64,000 nucleotides of DNA from Alkaliphilus metalliredigens QYMF (GCF_000016985.1 NC_009633.1:4383539-4447538), one strand, 5' to 3'; counted from the stretch's first letter, positions 44,152-62,169 are shown. Notes: generated by a model not told the origin, from the letters alone. Numbers and translations are program-made.

Positions 44152-45573
44152 TTATACTCCTCTATTTATAAATGATTTAATAAAATACTTTGTGTTGGAT
44201 AGTGCCATAGATGTAATCCCTTTGTGTTTTTGAAGAATATCTCTTAATGCAGCTACAAAGTGGTCAATCTCTTCATAGGATATGGTTAAGGAAGGCTCTA
44301 CTCGAATGACATAAGGGTTATTGAGGGTATAGGCAGTCACAATACCATAGTCATTAAGCATTTTACTAGCAATAACCCCACCGGTATACTCCCCTAATAA
44401 TTCACTGGTTAGCTCAAATCTTTTTGTCAGTTGATTGCTTATAGGTTCAAATTCCAATCCAATCATTAATCCCCGTCCTCTTACATCTTTTAAAAGAGGA
44501 TAATCTTCTTTAAGCTGATTTAGTTTTTCTAAAAAGTATGTTCCTTTTTTCCTAGCTTCATGAACTAGATTAGATTCATCAATAAACTGTATTGTTGCTA
44601 ATCCAGCTGCCATAGCCCATGTATTTCCCCCAAAAGTAGAGGTATGCAATAAGCATTTGTCCATACTACCATAACCTTTTTCCCATACTGCTTTCGTGGC
44701 AATATAAGCTCCTACAGGTATGATTCCTCCCCCTAATGATTTCGCCATACACATAATATCTGGATTAATCTCTTCATCTTCACAAGCAAACCAGTTTCCA
44801 GTTCTCCCAAATCCAGTTTGAACTTCATCGGCAATCAGTAAAACGTCATATTGATTGCATAGCTCTCTTACCATTTTTAAGTATCCTTTAGAAGGTACAA
44901 TCACACCCCCTTCACCTTGAATAGGTTCAAGGATCATTGCTGCAATATCATCATAGGTTTCTAATAAATCAATTAACTCACTAATGTCTCCATATATAAC
45001 TTCTTCTGTTGAAGCAATAAGAGGTTGAAAATATTTTCTGTATTTTTCTCTTCCTGTGACTGATAGGGCTCCCATTGACTTTCCATGAAAAGAACTACTG
45101 CAATATATAATTCTAGCCTTTCCTGTTGCTATTCTAGCCAGCTTCAATGCCCCTTCTACAGCCTCAGCGCCACTGTTGCAGAAGAAAGTATGCATTAATG
45201 ATCCAGGTGTAATATTAGCTAATGCTTCTGCTAGTGCCCCACTTAAAGGGTTCAGTGCAGTTTGCAATAAATTCGGTAGATTTGTAATCTTTTGTAGACT
45301 AGAGATAACAAATTCATTATTATGTCCTATATTTAAAGCGCCGTAAGCGCCTAAAAAATCAATATACTCTCTTCCTTGATCATCCCATAACTTTGTATCT
45401 TTAGCCTTCACAAACACGCGGTCAAAACTTAATATCTTTAATAATTTTAATAGTTGAGGATTAATGAATTGCTCATATTTTACTTGTGTTTCCAAGTTTG
45501 AAAGTTCCATTGCTTTTTCAATTGTTATGTATTTCTTTTTTTCACTGAGAATTTGATCTTTTATGACACCCAC
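44152..45573 (-). CDS. Class III aminotransferase (PLP)
   Basis: 473 residues. PLP-binding Asp249 in LLIADEVQTGFGRTG and Schiff-base Lys278 in AKSLGGGIIPVGA. CNSGAEAVEGALKLAR binds the phosphate. Similar to putrescine/ornithine-type omega-aminotransferases. With the adjacent aldehyde-forming reductase, it could interconvert aldehydes and terminal amines. The substrate is an inference. It starts with GGGGTGGG upstream of ATG 45573. Confidence 0.85.
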   Translation of the reverse strand: MGVIKDQILSEKKKYITIEKAMELSNLETQVKYEQFINPQLLKLLKILSFDRVFVKAKDTKLWDDQGREYIDFLGAYGALNIGHNNEFVISSLQKITNLPNLLQTALNPLSGALAEALANITPGSLMHTFFCNSGAEAVEGALKLARIATGKARIIYCSSSFHGKSMGALSVTGREKYRKYFQPLIASTEEVIYGDISELIDLLETYDDIAAMILEPIQGEGGVIVPSKGYLKMVRELCNQYDVLLIADEVQTGFGRTGNWFACEDEEINPDIMCMAKSLGGGIIPVGAYIATKAVWEKGYGSMDKCLLHTSTFGGNTWAMAAGLATIQFIDESNLVHEARKKGTYFLEKLNQLKEDYPLLKDVRGRGLMIGLEFEPISNQLTKRFELTSELLGEYTGGVIASKMLNDYGIVTAYTLNNPYVIRVEPSLTISYEEIDHFVAALRDILQKHKGITSMALSNTKYFIKSFINRGV

Positions 45574-45663
45574 CCCTTCTAAAAAGCTTTAGTATAATGG
45601 TTGCCATATTATGGAGTTCCTATTCTCATTTCATTGCGTCCTATCTTTTATATAACAAAAAAT

Positions 45664-45697
45664 AAAAAAGCAAGAGATTAAAAATCTCTTGCTTTTT
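45664..45697 (-). terminator. Terminator of rRNA-tRNA operon 1
   Basis: AAAAAGCAAGAGATT / AATCTCTTGCTTTTT hairpin plus T run, just after tRNA-Phe. Confidence 0.9.
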
Positions 45698-45699
45698 CC

Positions 45700-45775
45700 T
45701 GGTGCCCAGAGGCGGAATCGAACCACCGACACGGGGATTTTCAGTCCCCTGCTCTACCGACTGAGCTATCTGGGC
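45700..45775 (-). tRNA. tRNA-Phe (GAA)
   Basis: 76 nt with encoded CCA. Last tRNA of operon 1. Confidence 0.95.
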
Positions 45776-45784
45776 TTATTTAGT

Positions 45785-45861
<77 letters not shown>

Positions 45862-45866
45862 TAAAA

Positions 45867-45942
45867 TGGTGACCCATCCGCGACTCGAACGCGGGACACC
45901 CTGATTAAAAGTCAGGTGCTCTACCGACTGAGCTAATGGGTC
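45867..45942 (-). tRNA. tRNA-Lys (TTT)
   Basis: 76 nt, CCA encoded; loop ACTTTTAAT. Confidence 0.95.
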
Positions 45943-45946
45943 AAAA

Positions 45947-46021
45947 TGGAGCGGAAGACGAGATTTGAACTCGCGACCCTCGCCTTGGCAAGGCGATGCT
46001 CTACCACTGAGCCACTTCCGC
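45947..46021 (-). tRNA. tRNA-Gly (GCC)
   Basis: 75 nt, CCA encoded; loop TTGCCAA. Confidence 0.95.
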
Positions 46022-46048
46022 ATATCTGTTATTCATTTAGTTTTAAAA

Positions 46049-46131
46049 TGGTGCGGGTGGAGGGACTTGAACCCCCACGGTCGCCCGCTAGATCCTAAGT
46101 CTAGTGCGTCTGCCAATTCCGCCACACCCGC
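46049..46131 (-). tRNA. tRNA-Leu (TAG)
   Basis: 83 nt with variable arm, CCA encoded; loop CTTAGGA. Confidence 0.95.
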
Positions 46132-46219
46132 ATTTTAATATTACGCTGACCGATATTTTGTCAGCTAAGTGATAATATAAAAATATATCACATAAATGTT
46201 AGCTGATGTTTAGCTAACT

Positions 46220-46259
46220 AAGTGACTAATGCCAAATTATTGATTTGGGTTATCTACTT
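46220..46259. repeat. rrn-spacer hairpin element, copy 1
   Basis: AAGTGACTAATGCCAAATTA / TGATTTGGGTTATCTACTT; about 40-bp palindrome with two internal mismatches. Lies between tRNA-Leu and tRNA-Tyr. Confidence 0.6.
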
Positions 46260-46268
46260 ATATTTAAG

Positions 46269-46353
46269 TGGTGGAGGGAGAAGGATTCGAACCTTCGAAG
46301 TCGCTGACAACAGATTTACAGTCTGCCCCCTTTGGCCGCTCGGGAACCCCTCC
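46269..46353 (-). tRNA. tRNA-Tyr (GTA)
   Basis: 85 nt with long variable arm, CCA encoded; loop CTGTAAA. Confidence 0.95.
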
Positions 46354-46365
46354 TGATTATGAAAA

Positions 46366-46441
46366 TGGAGCTGGTGATGGGATTCGAACCCGCGACCTGC
46401 TGATTACAAATCAGCTGCTCTACCAATTGAGCTACACCAGC
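46366..46441 (-). tRNA. tRNA-Thr (TGT)
   Basis: 76 nt, CCA encoded; loop TTTGTAA. Confidence 0.95.
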
Positions 46442-46454
46442 TTATTATTTTAAA

Positions 46455-46531
46455 TGGCGACCTGGAAGGGACTCGAACCCTCGACCTCCAGCGTGACAGG
46501 CTGGCATTCTAACCAACTGAACTACCAGGCC
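46455..46531 (-). tRNA. tRNA-Asp (GTC)
   Basis: 77 nt, CCA encoded; loop CTGTCAC. Confidence 0.95.
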
Positions 46532-46536
46532 GCGTT

Positions 46537-46648
46537 ATTTTCGCAGTCTCGCATCACAAATTTGTTCACTCCCTTTTGGTCGTGCAAATTTGGTGCGAAT
46601 GTTGCGTTTAACCTACTACCGATTTACTACAAACGTAAATCGAGTATA
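46537..46648. repeat. Double-hairpin spacer between tRNA-Asp and tRNA-Val
   Basis: TCGCATCACAAATTTG / CAAATTTGGTGCGA and CCGATTTAC / GTAAATCG stems. The same spacer recurs at 54280-54390 and 62990-63101. Confidence 0.6.
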
Positions 46649-46657
46649 GGTTATAAA

Positions 46658-46733
46658 TGGTGGGCGCAACAGGGCTCGAACCTGTGACCCCCTGCTTGTA
46701 AGGCAGGTGCTCTCCCAGCTGAGCTATGCGCCC
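46658..46733 (-). tRNA. tRNA-Val (TAC)
   Basis: 76 nt, CCA encoded; loop CTTACAA. Confidence 0.95.
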
Positions 46734-46745
46734 TGGGAATAAAAA

Positions 46746-46820
46746 TGGTGACCCCTAGGGGAATCGAACCCCTGTTACCGCCGTGAAAGGGCGGTGTCTT
46801 GACCGCTTGACCAAGGGGCC
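46746..46820 (-). tRNA. tRNA-Glu (TTC)
   Basis: 75 nt, CCA encoded; loop CTTTCAC. Confidence 0.95.
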
Positions 46821-46826
46821 TTGTAA

Positions 46827-46902
<76 letters not shown>

Positions 46903-46917
46903 TTGTAAATAAAGAAA

Positions 46918-47006
46918 TGGTGCCGAAGACCGGAATCGAACCGGTACGATCTTGAAGGACCGCAGGATTTTAAGTCCTGTGCGTCTGCCAGTTCCGCCAC
47001 TTCGGC
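46918..47006 (-). tRNA. tRNA-Leu (TAA)
   Basis: 89 nt with long variable arm, CCA encoded; loop CTTAAAA. Confidence 0.95.
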
Positions 47007-47011
47007 ATATA

Positions 47012-47086
47012 TGGCTCCTGGGAGAGGACTCGAACCTCCAACCTGTCGGTTAACAGCCGAATGCTCCACCATTGAGCTACCCAGGA
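47012..47086 (-). tRNA. tRNA-Asn (GTT)
   Basis: 75 nt, CCA encoded; loop CTGTTAA. First tRNA after 5S in operon 1. Confidence 0.95.
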
Positions 47087-47095
47087 ACAATAAAA

Positions 47096-47210
47096 TATCG
47101 CGACGACCTACTCTCCCAGGCAGCTGCCCGCCAAGTACCATCAGCGCTGAAGGGCTTAACTTCTGTGTTCGGGATGGGAACAGGTGTGACCCCTTCGCTA
47201 TAGTCACGAA
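47096..47210 (-). rRNA. rrf: 5S ribosomal RNA, operon 1
   Basis: About 115 nt containing CCCATCCCGAACACAGAAGT and GGGAGAGTAGG near the 3' end. Lies about 130 bp after 23S. Confidence 0.95.
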
Positions 47211-47339
47211 ATTACGCTACTGCTATCGCAGCGCTTCATATCGCACTCAATTTTAAAGTATCACTTTAAAATTTCAAGTGCTCAAATTAAATGAGAGATA
47301 TGCACTCTCAAAACTACACAATGTTATGGATATTTCTTT

Positions 47340-50274
<2,935 letters not shown>

Positions 50275-50394
50275 TTTACGCTCATGACCCAAATCATAGA
50301 TTTAGAGTCAATCGCTCAGCTAACAACTTGTTGAGCTTTCTTGAATAATCAAGATAATCTTCAAATTGATAGTTTATTGATTTCGCATTTATTT

Positions 50395-50434
50395 AAGCAG
50401 ATGACCAAAATCTTCGATTTTGAGTCAGTCGCTT
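50395..50434. repeat. rrn-spacer hairpin element, copy 2
   Basis: AAGCAGATGACCAAAATC / GATTTTGAGTCAGTCGCTT in the 16S-23S spacer of operon 1; absent from the shorter spacer of operon 2. Confidence 0.6.
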
Positions 50435-50534
50435 AGCTAGCAATTTGATGATTTGTTTCCCTGAACAAATCAAGGAAATCGTCAAATTGATAGCTTCATG
50501 TTTCACATAACATTGTGTAGTTTTCAAAGAACAT

Positions 50535-50573
50535 AAGCAGACAACCGAAATGTTGATTTCGTTTGTCTAACTT
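50535..50573. repeat. rrn-spacer hairpin element, copy 3
   Basis: AAGCAGACAACCGAAATG / ATTTCGTTTGTCTAACTT, 60 bp after the 16S 3' end (transcript direction). Same element at 58051-58089. No tRNA is present in this spacer. Confidence 0.6.
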
Positions 50574-50625
50574 CATTAGAGAGATTAGGTCTCTCAAAAC
50601 CAAACAGTATAGATGCGCCTTTGCT

Positions 50626-52157
<1,532 letters not shown>

Positions 52158-52223
52158 ATAAATTTCTGGGTATTTCTTGTTCCATTCTAGTTAACTAAAA
52201 TGGTATCTCGGCTTACGCCGAGT

Positions 52224-52263
52224 AAGTGACTTACACAAAATCTTAGATTTTGGTAATCTACTT
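52224..52263. repeat. rrn-spacer hairpin element, copy 4 (16S leader)
   Basis: AAGTGACTTACACAAAATC / GATTTTGGTAATCTACTT in the leader of 16S; could pair as a processing stem. Confidence 0.6.
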
Positions 52264-52353
52264 ATATGCTGGCTTACATCTATACTGTTTAGTTTTCAAA
52301 GACCTGATTTCTAACTTGCTTGGTATAACCCGTCGCGTTTTGGCGACTTAATC

Positions 52354-52382
52354 AATATATCATTTTTGTTGTGGTATGTCAA
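52354..52382 (-). promoter_or_regulatory. rRNA operon 1 promoter
   Basis: TTGACA (52377-52382) and TATATT (52354-52359), 17-nt spacer, about 200 bp before 16S. Confidence 0.8.
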
Positions 52383-52440
52383 TACTTTTTTATTGTTTTG
52401 TTTCTATTTACATAAGAAACTTGTAATAAAATTAGACATA

Positions 52441-52464
52441 AAAAAACCGTTTATTTTAAACGGA
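52441..52464 (-). terminator. Terminator of rRNA-tRNA operon 2
   Basis: CCGTTTA / TAAACGG hairpin followed by seven T, between the last tRNA of operon 2 and the operon 1 promoter. Confidence 0.85.
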
Positions 52465-52476
52465 TATGGAATTCAA

Positions 52477-52551
<75 letters not shown>

Positions 52552-52559
52552 ATATACTA

Positions 52560-52635
52560 TGGAGCTGGTGATGGGATTCGAACCCGCGACCTGCTGATTA
52601 CAAATCAGCTGCTCTGCCAATTGAGCTACACCAGC
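52560..52635 (-). tRNA. tRNA-Thr (TGT)
   Basis: 76 nt; one D-stem base differs from the operon 1 copy (GGCAGAGC for GGTAGAGC). Confidence 0.95.
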
Positions 52636-52648
52636 TTATTATTTTAAA

Positions 52649-52725
52649 TGGCGACCTGGAAGGGACTCGAACCCTCGACCTCCAGCGTGACAGGCTGGCA
52701 TTCTAACCAACTGAACTACCAGGCC
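52649..52725 (-). tRNA. tRNA-Asp (GTC)
   Basis: 77 nt, CCA encoded; same sequence as the other Asp genes. Confidence 0.95.
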
Positions 52726-52737
52726 GCGTTTTGTAAA

Positions 52738-52814
52738 TGGTAGCGGCAACAGGAGTCGAACCTGTGACCTTTCGGGTATGAACCGAACGCTCTAGCCAGC
52801 TGAGCTATGCCGCC
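52738..52814 (-). tRNA. tRNA-Met, elongator (CAT)
   Basis: 77 nt, paired G1/C72 (GGCGGCA...TGCCGCT), so not the initiator. Confidence 0.9.
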
Positions 52815-52897
52815 AGATATTTGAGCACTTGAAATTTTAAGTAGTGCTTAAAATTAAGTGCAACATGAAGTGTTGCGATAGCAACAACGTAATTTTT

Positions 52898-52973
<76 letters not shown>

Positions 52974-53050
52974 TTTTGCTATATTTTTCCAAATCTTTAG
53001 TTTGATGTGGTACTCAGCTTCGCTGAATTTCATTAAACCTAAAGACTTGA

Positions 53051-53126
53051 TGGTGCCCAGAGGCGGAATCGAACCACCGACACGGGGATTTTCAGTCCCC
53101 TGCTCTACCGACTGAGCTATCTGGGC
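53051..53126 (-). tRNA. tRNA-Phe (GAA)
   Basis: 76 nt, CCA encoded. Confidence 0.95.
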
Positions 53127-53135
53127 TTATTTAAT

Positions 53136-53212
<77 letters not shown>

Positions 53213-53217
53213 TCTTG

Positions 53218-53294
53218 TGGTCCGGGTGAAGAGATTCGAACTCCCGACCCCATGGTCCCAAACCATGTGCGCTACCAAACTGCGCTACACCCGG
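53218..53294 (-). tRNA. tRNA-Pro (TGG)
   Basis: 77 nt, CCA encoded; loop TTTGGGA. One of two identical copies in this array. Confidence 0.95.
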
Positions 53295-53300
53295 TTGAAT

Positions 53301-53376
53301 TGGCAGGGGTGACAGGATTTGAACCCACGACACGTGGTTTTGGAGACCACTGTTCTACCAACTGAACTACACCCCT
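53301..53376 (-). tRNA. tRNA-Trp (CCA)
   Basis: 76 nt, CCA encoded; loop CTCCAAA. Confidence 0.95.
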
Positions 53377-53398
53377 GTACTTCTATTTATTATATATA

Positions 53399-53475
53399 TG
53401 GTGGGCCTTCAGGGATTCGAACCCCGGACCTGCCGGTTATGAGCCGGACGCTCTAACCAACTGAGCTAAAGGCCC
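53399..53475 (-). tRNA. tRNA-Ile2 (CAT, lysidine type) or Met
   Basis: 77 nt. GGGCCTTTAGCTCAGTTGGT with a CAT anticodon resembles Firmicute tRNA-Ile2, whose C34 is modified to lysidine; Met cannot be excluded. Confidence 0.8.
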
Positions 53476-53489
53476 CAATTTTTTTCATT

Positions 53490-53566
53490 TGGTCCGGGTG
53501 AAGAGATTCGAACTCCCGACCCCATGGTCCCAAACCATGTGCGCTACCAAACTGCGCTACACCCGG
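53490..53566 (-). tRNA. tRNA-Pro (TGG)
   Basis: 77 nt, second identical copy. Confidence 0.95.
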
Positions 53567-53575
53567 TTAAAAAAA

Positions 53576-53667
53576 TGGCGGAGAAGGCGGGATTCGAACC
53601 CGCGCGCCGCATACACGACCTAACGGTTTAGCAAACCGTCCTCTTGAGCCTACTTGAGTACTTCTCC
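53576..53667 (-). tRNA. tRNA-Ser (GCT)
   Basis: 92 nt with long variable arm; loop TTGCTAA; discriminator G. Confidence 0.95.
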
Positions 53668-53681
53668 ATATTTTGTTTTAA

Positions 53682-53770
<89 letters not shown>

Positions 53771-53778
53771 TTAATTGA

Positions 53779-53854
53779 TGGTGACCCATCCGCGACTCGA
53801 ACGCGGGACACCCTGATTAAAAGTCAGGTGCTCTACCGACTGAGCTAATGGGTC
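53779..53854 (-). tRNA. tRNA-Lys (TTT)
   Basis: 76 nt, CCA encoded. Confidence 0.95.
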
Positions 53855-53858
53855 AAAA

Positions 53859-53934
53859 TGGCTGGGATAGCAGGACTCGAACCTGCGGATGACGGAGTCA
53901 AAGTCCGTTGCCTTACCGACTTGGCTATATCCCA
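53859..53934 (-). tRNA. tRNA-Gln (TTG)
   Basis: About 75 nt, CCA encoded; loop CTTTGAC. Only Gln gene in the window. Confidence 0.95.
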
Positions 53935-53940
53935 AGAAAG

Positions 53941-54017
53941 TGGCGTGCCCACAGGGATTCGAACCCCGGACCTACGGCTTAGAAGGCCGTTGCTCTATCC
54001 AGCTGAGCTATGAGCAC
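53941..54017 (-). tRNA. tRNA-Arg (TCT)
   Basis: 77 nt, CCA encoded; loop CTTCTAA. Only Arg gene in the window. Confidence 0.95.
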
Positions 54018-54024
54018 ATTTTAT

Positions 54025-54099
<75 letters not shown>

Positions 54100-54107
54100 A
54101 TATACTA

Positions 54108-54183
54108 TGGAGCTGGTGATGGGATTCGAACCCGCGACCTGCTGATTACAAATCAGCTGCTCTGCCAATTGAGCTACACCAGC
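54108..54183 (-). tRNA. tRNA-Thr (TGT)
   Basis: 76 nt, same D-stem variant as at 52560. Confidence 0.95.
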
Positions 54184-54196
54184 TTATTATTTTAAA

Positions 54197-54273
54197 TGGC
54201 GACCTGGAAGGGACTCGAACCCTCGACCTCCAGCGTGACAGGCTGGCATTCTAACCAACTGAACTACCAGGCC
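54197..54273 (-). tRNA. tRNA-Asp (GTC)
   Basis: 77 nt; the unit Asp-Thr-Gly at 54273-54026 (transcript order) is a near copy of 52725-52478. Confidence 0.95.
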
Positions 54274-54398
54274 GCGTTATTTTCGCAGTCTCGCATCACA
54301 AATTTGTTCACTCCCTTTTGGTCGTGCAAATTTGGTGCGAATGTTGCGTTTAACCTACTACCGATTTACTACAAACGTAAATCGAGTCAGGTTATAAA

Positions 54399-54474
54399 TG
54401 GTGGGCGCAACAGGGCTCGAACCTGTGACCCCCTGCTTGTAAGGCAGGTGCTCTCCCAGCTGAGCTATGCGCCC
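54399..54474 (-). tRNA. tRNA-Val (TAC)
   Basis: 76 nt, preceded (in transcript order followed) by the double-hairpin spacer. Confidence 0.95.
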
Positions 54475-54486
54475 TGGGAATTAAAA

Positions 54487-54561
54487 TGGTGACCCCTAGG
54501 GGAATCGAACCCCTGTTACCGCCGTGAAAGGGCGGTGTCTTGACCGCTTGACCAAGGGGCC
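54487..54561 (-). tRNA. tRNA-Glu (TTC)
   Basis: 75 nt, CCA encoded. Confidence 0.95.
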
Positions 54562-54567
54562 ATGTAA

Positions 54568-54643
<76 letters not shown>

Positions 54644-54712
54644 TTAGTCTACAATTTTACCCAATTTAAAATTAGGTAAAATTGTAGTTCTCAACTTTGT
54701 TGATTTTTTTCA

Positions 54713-54827
54713 TATCGCGACGACCTACTCTCCCAGGCAGCTGCCCGCCAAGTACCATCAGCGCTGAAGGGCTTAACTTCTGTGTTCGGGATGGGAACAG
54801 GTGTGACCCCTTCGCTATAGTCACGAA
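54713..54827 (-). rRNA. rrf: 5S ribosomal RNA, operon 2
   Basis: Same sequence as the operon 1 5S. Confidence 0.95.
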
Positions 54828-54956
54828 ATTACGCTACTGCTATCGCAGCGCTTCATATCGCACTCAATTTTAAAGTATCACTTTAAAATTTCAAGTGCTC
54901 AAATTAAATGAGAGATATGCACTCTCAAAACTACACAATGTTATGGATATTTCTTT

Positions 54957-57891
<2,935 letters not shown>

Positions 57892-58050
57892 TTTACGCTC
57901 ATGACCCAAATCATAGATTTAGAGTCAATCGCTCAGCTAACAATCGCACCTTATATTTCCTTGAACAAATCAAAGAAAAGGTTTAATTGATAGTTTATTG
58001 ATTTCGCATTTATTGCTTCATCATAACATTGTGTAGTTTTCAAAGAACAT

Positions 58051-58089
58051 AAGCAGACAACCGAAATGTTGATTTCGTTTGTCTAACTT
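58051..58089. repeat. rrn-spacer hairpin element, copy 5
   Basis: Same element as 50535-50573. The 16S-23S spacer here is about 100 bp shorter than in operon 1 because the block with copy 2 is missing. Confidence 0.6.
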
Positions 58090-58141
58090 TATTAGAGAGA
58101 TTAGGTCTCTCAAAACCAAACAGTATAGATGCGCCTTTGCT

Positions 58142-59673
<1,532 letters not shown>

Positions 59674-59739
59674 ATAAATTTCTGGGTATTTCTTGTTCCA
59701 TTCTAGTTAACTAAAATGGTATCTCGGCTTACGCCGAGT

Positions 59740-59779
59740 AAGTGACTTACACAAAATCTTAGATTTTGGTAATCTACTT
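59740..59779. repeat. rrn-spacer hairpin element, copy 6 (16S leader)
   Basis: Identical to copy 4, same place relative to 16S. Confidence 0.6.
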
Positions 59780-59869
59780 ATATGCTGGCTTACATCTATA
59801 CTGTTTAGTTTTCAAAGACCTGATTTCTAACTTGCTTGGTATAACCCGTCGCGTTTTGGCGACTTAATC

Positions 59870-59898
59870 AATATATCATTTTTGATGACATATGTCAA
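59870..59898 (-). promoter_or_regulatory. rRNA operon 2 promoter P2
   Basis: TTGACA (59893-59898) and TATATT (59870-59875), 17-nt spacer. The leader downstream matches that of operon 1. Confidence 0.8.
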
Positions 59899-59960
59899 TA
59901 GGTTTTTATTTTTTTATTTGATACTCATGTAAAACTTGTACTGTCATTGACAGCTTAATC

Positions 59961-59989
59961 AATATACCATATATATGTTTATCCGTCAA
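59961..59989 (-). promoter_or_regulatory. rRNA operon 2 promoter P1 (upstream)
   Basis: TTGACG (59984-59989) and TATATT (59961-59966), 17-nt spacer, followed by the same GATTAAG as P2. On the other strand a TTGACA-17-TATATA pair (59947-59975) could serve the channel gene. The remaining 59990-60267 is AT-rich with no gene. Confidence 0.55.
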
Positions 59990-60267
59990 CTACCTATCAT
60001 GTGGTAATATTTAACTAAACTTCTCAATTATTATAAACTAAAATCTCAAGTATACAATCAAGCTCTCTCCTCATGATATAATTGTTCTCTTTCACAAAAC
60101 ATGTATTCCTAATTTTTTTCTTATATTAGATTCTGTCAACCCTATAAAAATTCACCTTATGTGTCAATACTAATAAATACAATTAACCTATTTCATTTAT
60201 AGACCAGGAAAAGTACATGCTGTATTTCATTAATAAGTAAATTATAATACACAGAGAGGAAGAGTTG

Positions 60268-61086
60268 ATGAGTAAGCCTAAAAGAATACTTACTTTATTA
60301 GTTATTTATATAGTTACAGTAAGTATCAACATAATTTCTTTTGCCTATTTGTATAATCTGTATGATTCCATAATTGATTCAAGTTTAGCAAATCAAGAAA
60401 GGGCGGTTAATCATGAGGTTCTATTCTCAGACATTCTATATTTTAGTGGAATTACATATTTAACAATAGGCTATGGAGATTTTATTCCTATCGACGGTCA
60501 GGGCAAATTTTTAACTGTACTCCAAGGATTTTCTGGTGTAATCATAAATTCCACTTTCACTGGTATATTTCTATATTATTTAGTGAAAAGACGCAAAGAT
60601 GTTCTAATATCAAATAAAATTCATATACGATATAAAGGAAATCGATTTTATCTATCTGTAAGAGTCGGTAATACTGGGAGGGCTCTTGTTAATATTAATA
60701 GAGTGTTAGAGATTTTTGCCTATGAAGATAATATCAGAAAGAAGAAGTTTCAATTATCTGAAGAATACCATTTTTTCGAAAAGCTTTTATACTGGGATAT
60801 TGATTTATTGGATAAAAATAATCACAAACTATTAGGCTATCTTAAATCCGCAGTTTTCAATAAAGAAAGTATTTTATTAAGAGTTTCCATTATAGCTACT
60901 GATGTTGATTCAGATGAATCAATCTTTACATCTCAGTATTATAACCAAAATGATATTGTGTTTATTGATGATTATGTACATCTATATCAATGGAATAATC
61001 ATGAGCCAACAAAAATTAACTGGAAGTACTTTAACCAGACTTACGATGCTGATAGTAGTTTAATTGAATATTTTAAAAATTTATAG
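60268..61086 (+). CDS. Two-TM potassium channel with cytoplasmic beta domain
   Basis: 272 residues. Membrane span 1 about 7-30, pore helix and selectivity filter TYLTIGYGDF near 68-77, span 2 about 88-108 (SGVIINSTFTGIFLYYLVK). The C-terminal 165 residues start KIHIRYKGNRFYLSVRVGNT, like the immunoglobulin-like domain of inward-rectifier (Kir) channels. K+ channel at the cytoplasmic membrane. ATG 60268 after GAGGAAGAG. Isolated gene, opposite to the rRNA operons on both sides. Confidence 0.8.
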   Translation: MSKPKRILTLLVIYIVTVSINIISFAYLYNLYDSIIDSSLANQERAVNHEVLFSDILYFSGITYLTIGYGDFIPIDGQGKFLTVLQGFSGVIINSTFTGIFLYYLVKRRKDVLISNKIHIRYKGNRFYLSVRVGNTGRALVNINRVLEIFAYEDNIRKKKFQLSEEYHFFEKLLYWDIDLLDKNNHKLLGYLKSAVFNKESILLRVSIIATDVDSDESIFTSQYYNQNDIVFIDDYVHLYQWNNHEPTKINWKYFNQTYDADSSLIEYFKNL

Positions 61087-61155
61087 TTTATTCCTTAACA
61101 ATTTTTTTGTGGTAAGTAGTTTAAAACTAGATATTAGTATTACCATTTCCATATA

Positions 61156-61191
61156 AAAAAGCTCTGTATTATAAAAATACAGAGCTTTTTT
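61156..61191. terminator. Bidirectional terminator
   Basis: AAAAAAGCTCTGTATT / AATACAGAGCTTTTTT; serves the channel gene on plus and the operon 3 tRNA array on minus. Confidence 0.9.
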
Positions 61192-61220
61192 ATATCGTTA
61201 GATTCAACATGTAATAAATA

Positions 61221-61295
<75 letters not shown>

Positions 61296-61331
61296 TTATT
61301 TTTATATAATCCATATTGTTCATTGTTTAGA

Positions 61332-61408
61332 TGGTAGCGGCAACAGGAGTCGAACCTGTGACCTTTCGGGTATGAACCGAACGCTCTAGCCATCTGAGCT
61401 ATGCCGCC
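61332..61408 (-). tRNA. tRNA-Met, elongator (CAT)
   Basis: 77 nt; one D-loop base differs from the operon 2 copy (CAGATGGC for CAGCTGGC). Confidence 0.9.
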
Positions 61409-61491
61409 AGATATTTGAGCACTTATCATTTTAAATAGTGCTTAAAATTGAGTACGACATGAAGTGATCCGATAGCAACAACGTAATTTTT

Positions 61492-61567
<76 letters not shown>

Positions 61568-61644
61568 TTATGCTATATTTTTCCAAATCTTTAGTTTGAT
61601 GTGGTACTCAGCTTCGCTGAATTTCATTAAACCTAAAGACTTGA

Positions 61645-61720
61645 TGGTGCCCAGAGGCGGAATCGAACCACCGACACGGGGATTTTCAGTCCCCTGCTCT
61701 ACCGACTGAGCTATCTGGGC
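61645..61720 (-). tRNA. tRNA-Phe (GAA)
   Basis: 76 nt, CCA encoded. Confidence 0.95.
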
Positions 61721-61729
61721 TTATTTAAT

Positions 61730-61806
<77 letters not shown>

Positions 61807-61811
61807 TCTTG

Positions 61812-61888
61812 TGGTCCGGGTGAAGAGATTCGAACTCCCGACCCCATGGTCCCAAACCATGTGCGCTACCAAACTGCGCTACACCCGG
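61812..61888 (-). tRNA. tRNA-Pro (TGG)
   Basis: 77 nt, CCA encoded. Confidence 0.95.
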
Positions 61889-61894
61889 TTGAAT

Positions 61895-61970
61895 TGGCAG
61901 GGGTGACAGGATTTGAACCCACGACACGTGGTTTTGGAGACCACTGTTCTACCAACTGAACTACACCCCT
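61895..61970 (-). tRNA. tRNA-Trp (CCA)
   Basis: 76 nt, CCA encoded. Confidence 0.95.
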
Positions 61971-61992
61971 GTACTTCTATTTATTATATATA

Positions 61993-62069
61993 TGGTGGGC
62001 CTTCAGGGATTCGAACCCCGGACCTGCCGGTTATGAGCCGGACGCTCTAACCAACTGAGCTAAAGGCCC
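61993..62069 (-). tRNA. tRNA-Ile2 (CAT, lysidine type) or Met
   Basis: 77 nt, same as the gene at 53399. Confidence 0.8.
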
Positions 62070-62083
62070 CAATTTTTTTCATT

Positions 62084-62160
62084 TGGTCCGGGTGAAGAGA
62101 TTCGAACTCCCGACCCCATGGTCCCAAACCATGTGCGCTACCAAACTGCGCTACACCCGG
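62084..62160 (-). tRNA. tRNA-Pro (TGG)
   Basis: 77 nt, second identical copy in operon 3. Confidence 0.95.
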
Positions 62161-62169
62161 TTAAAAAAA

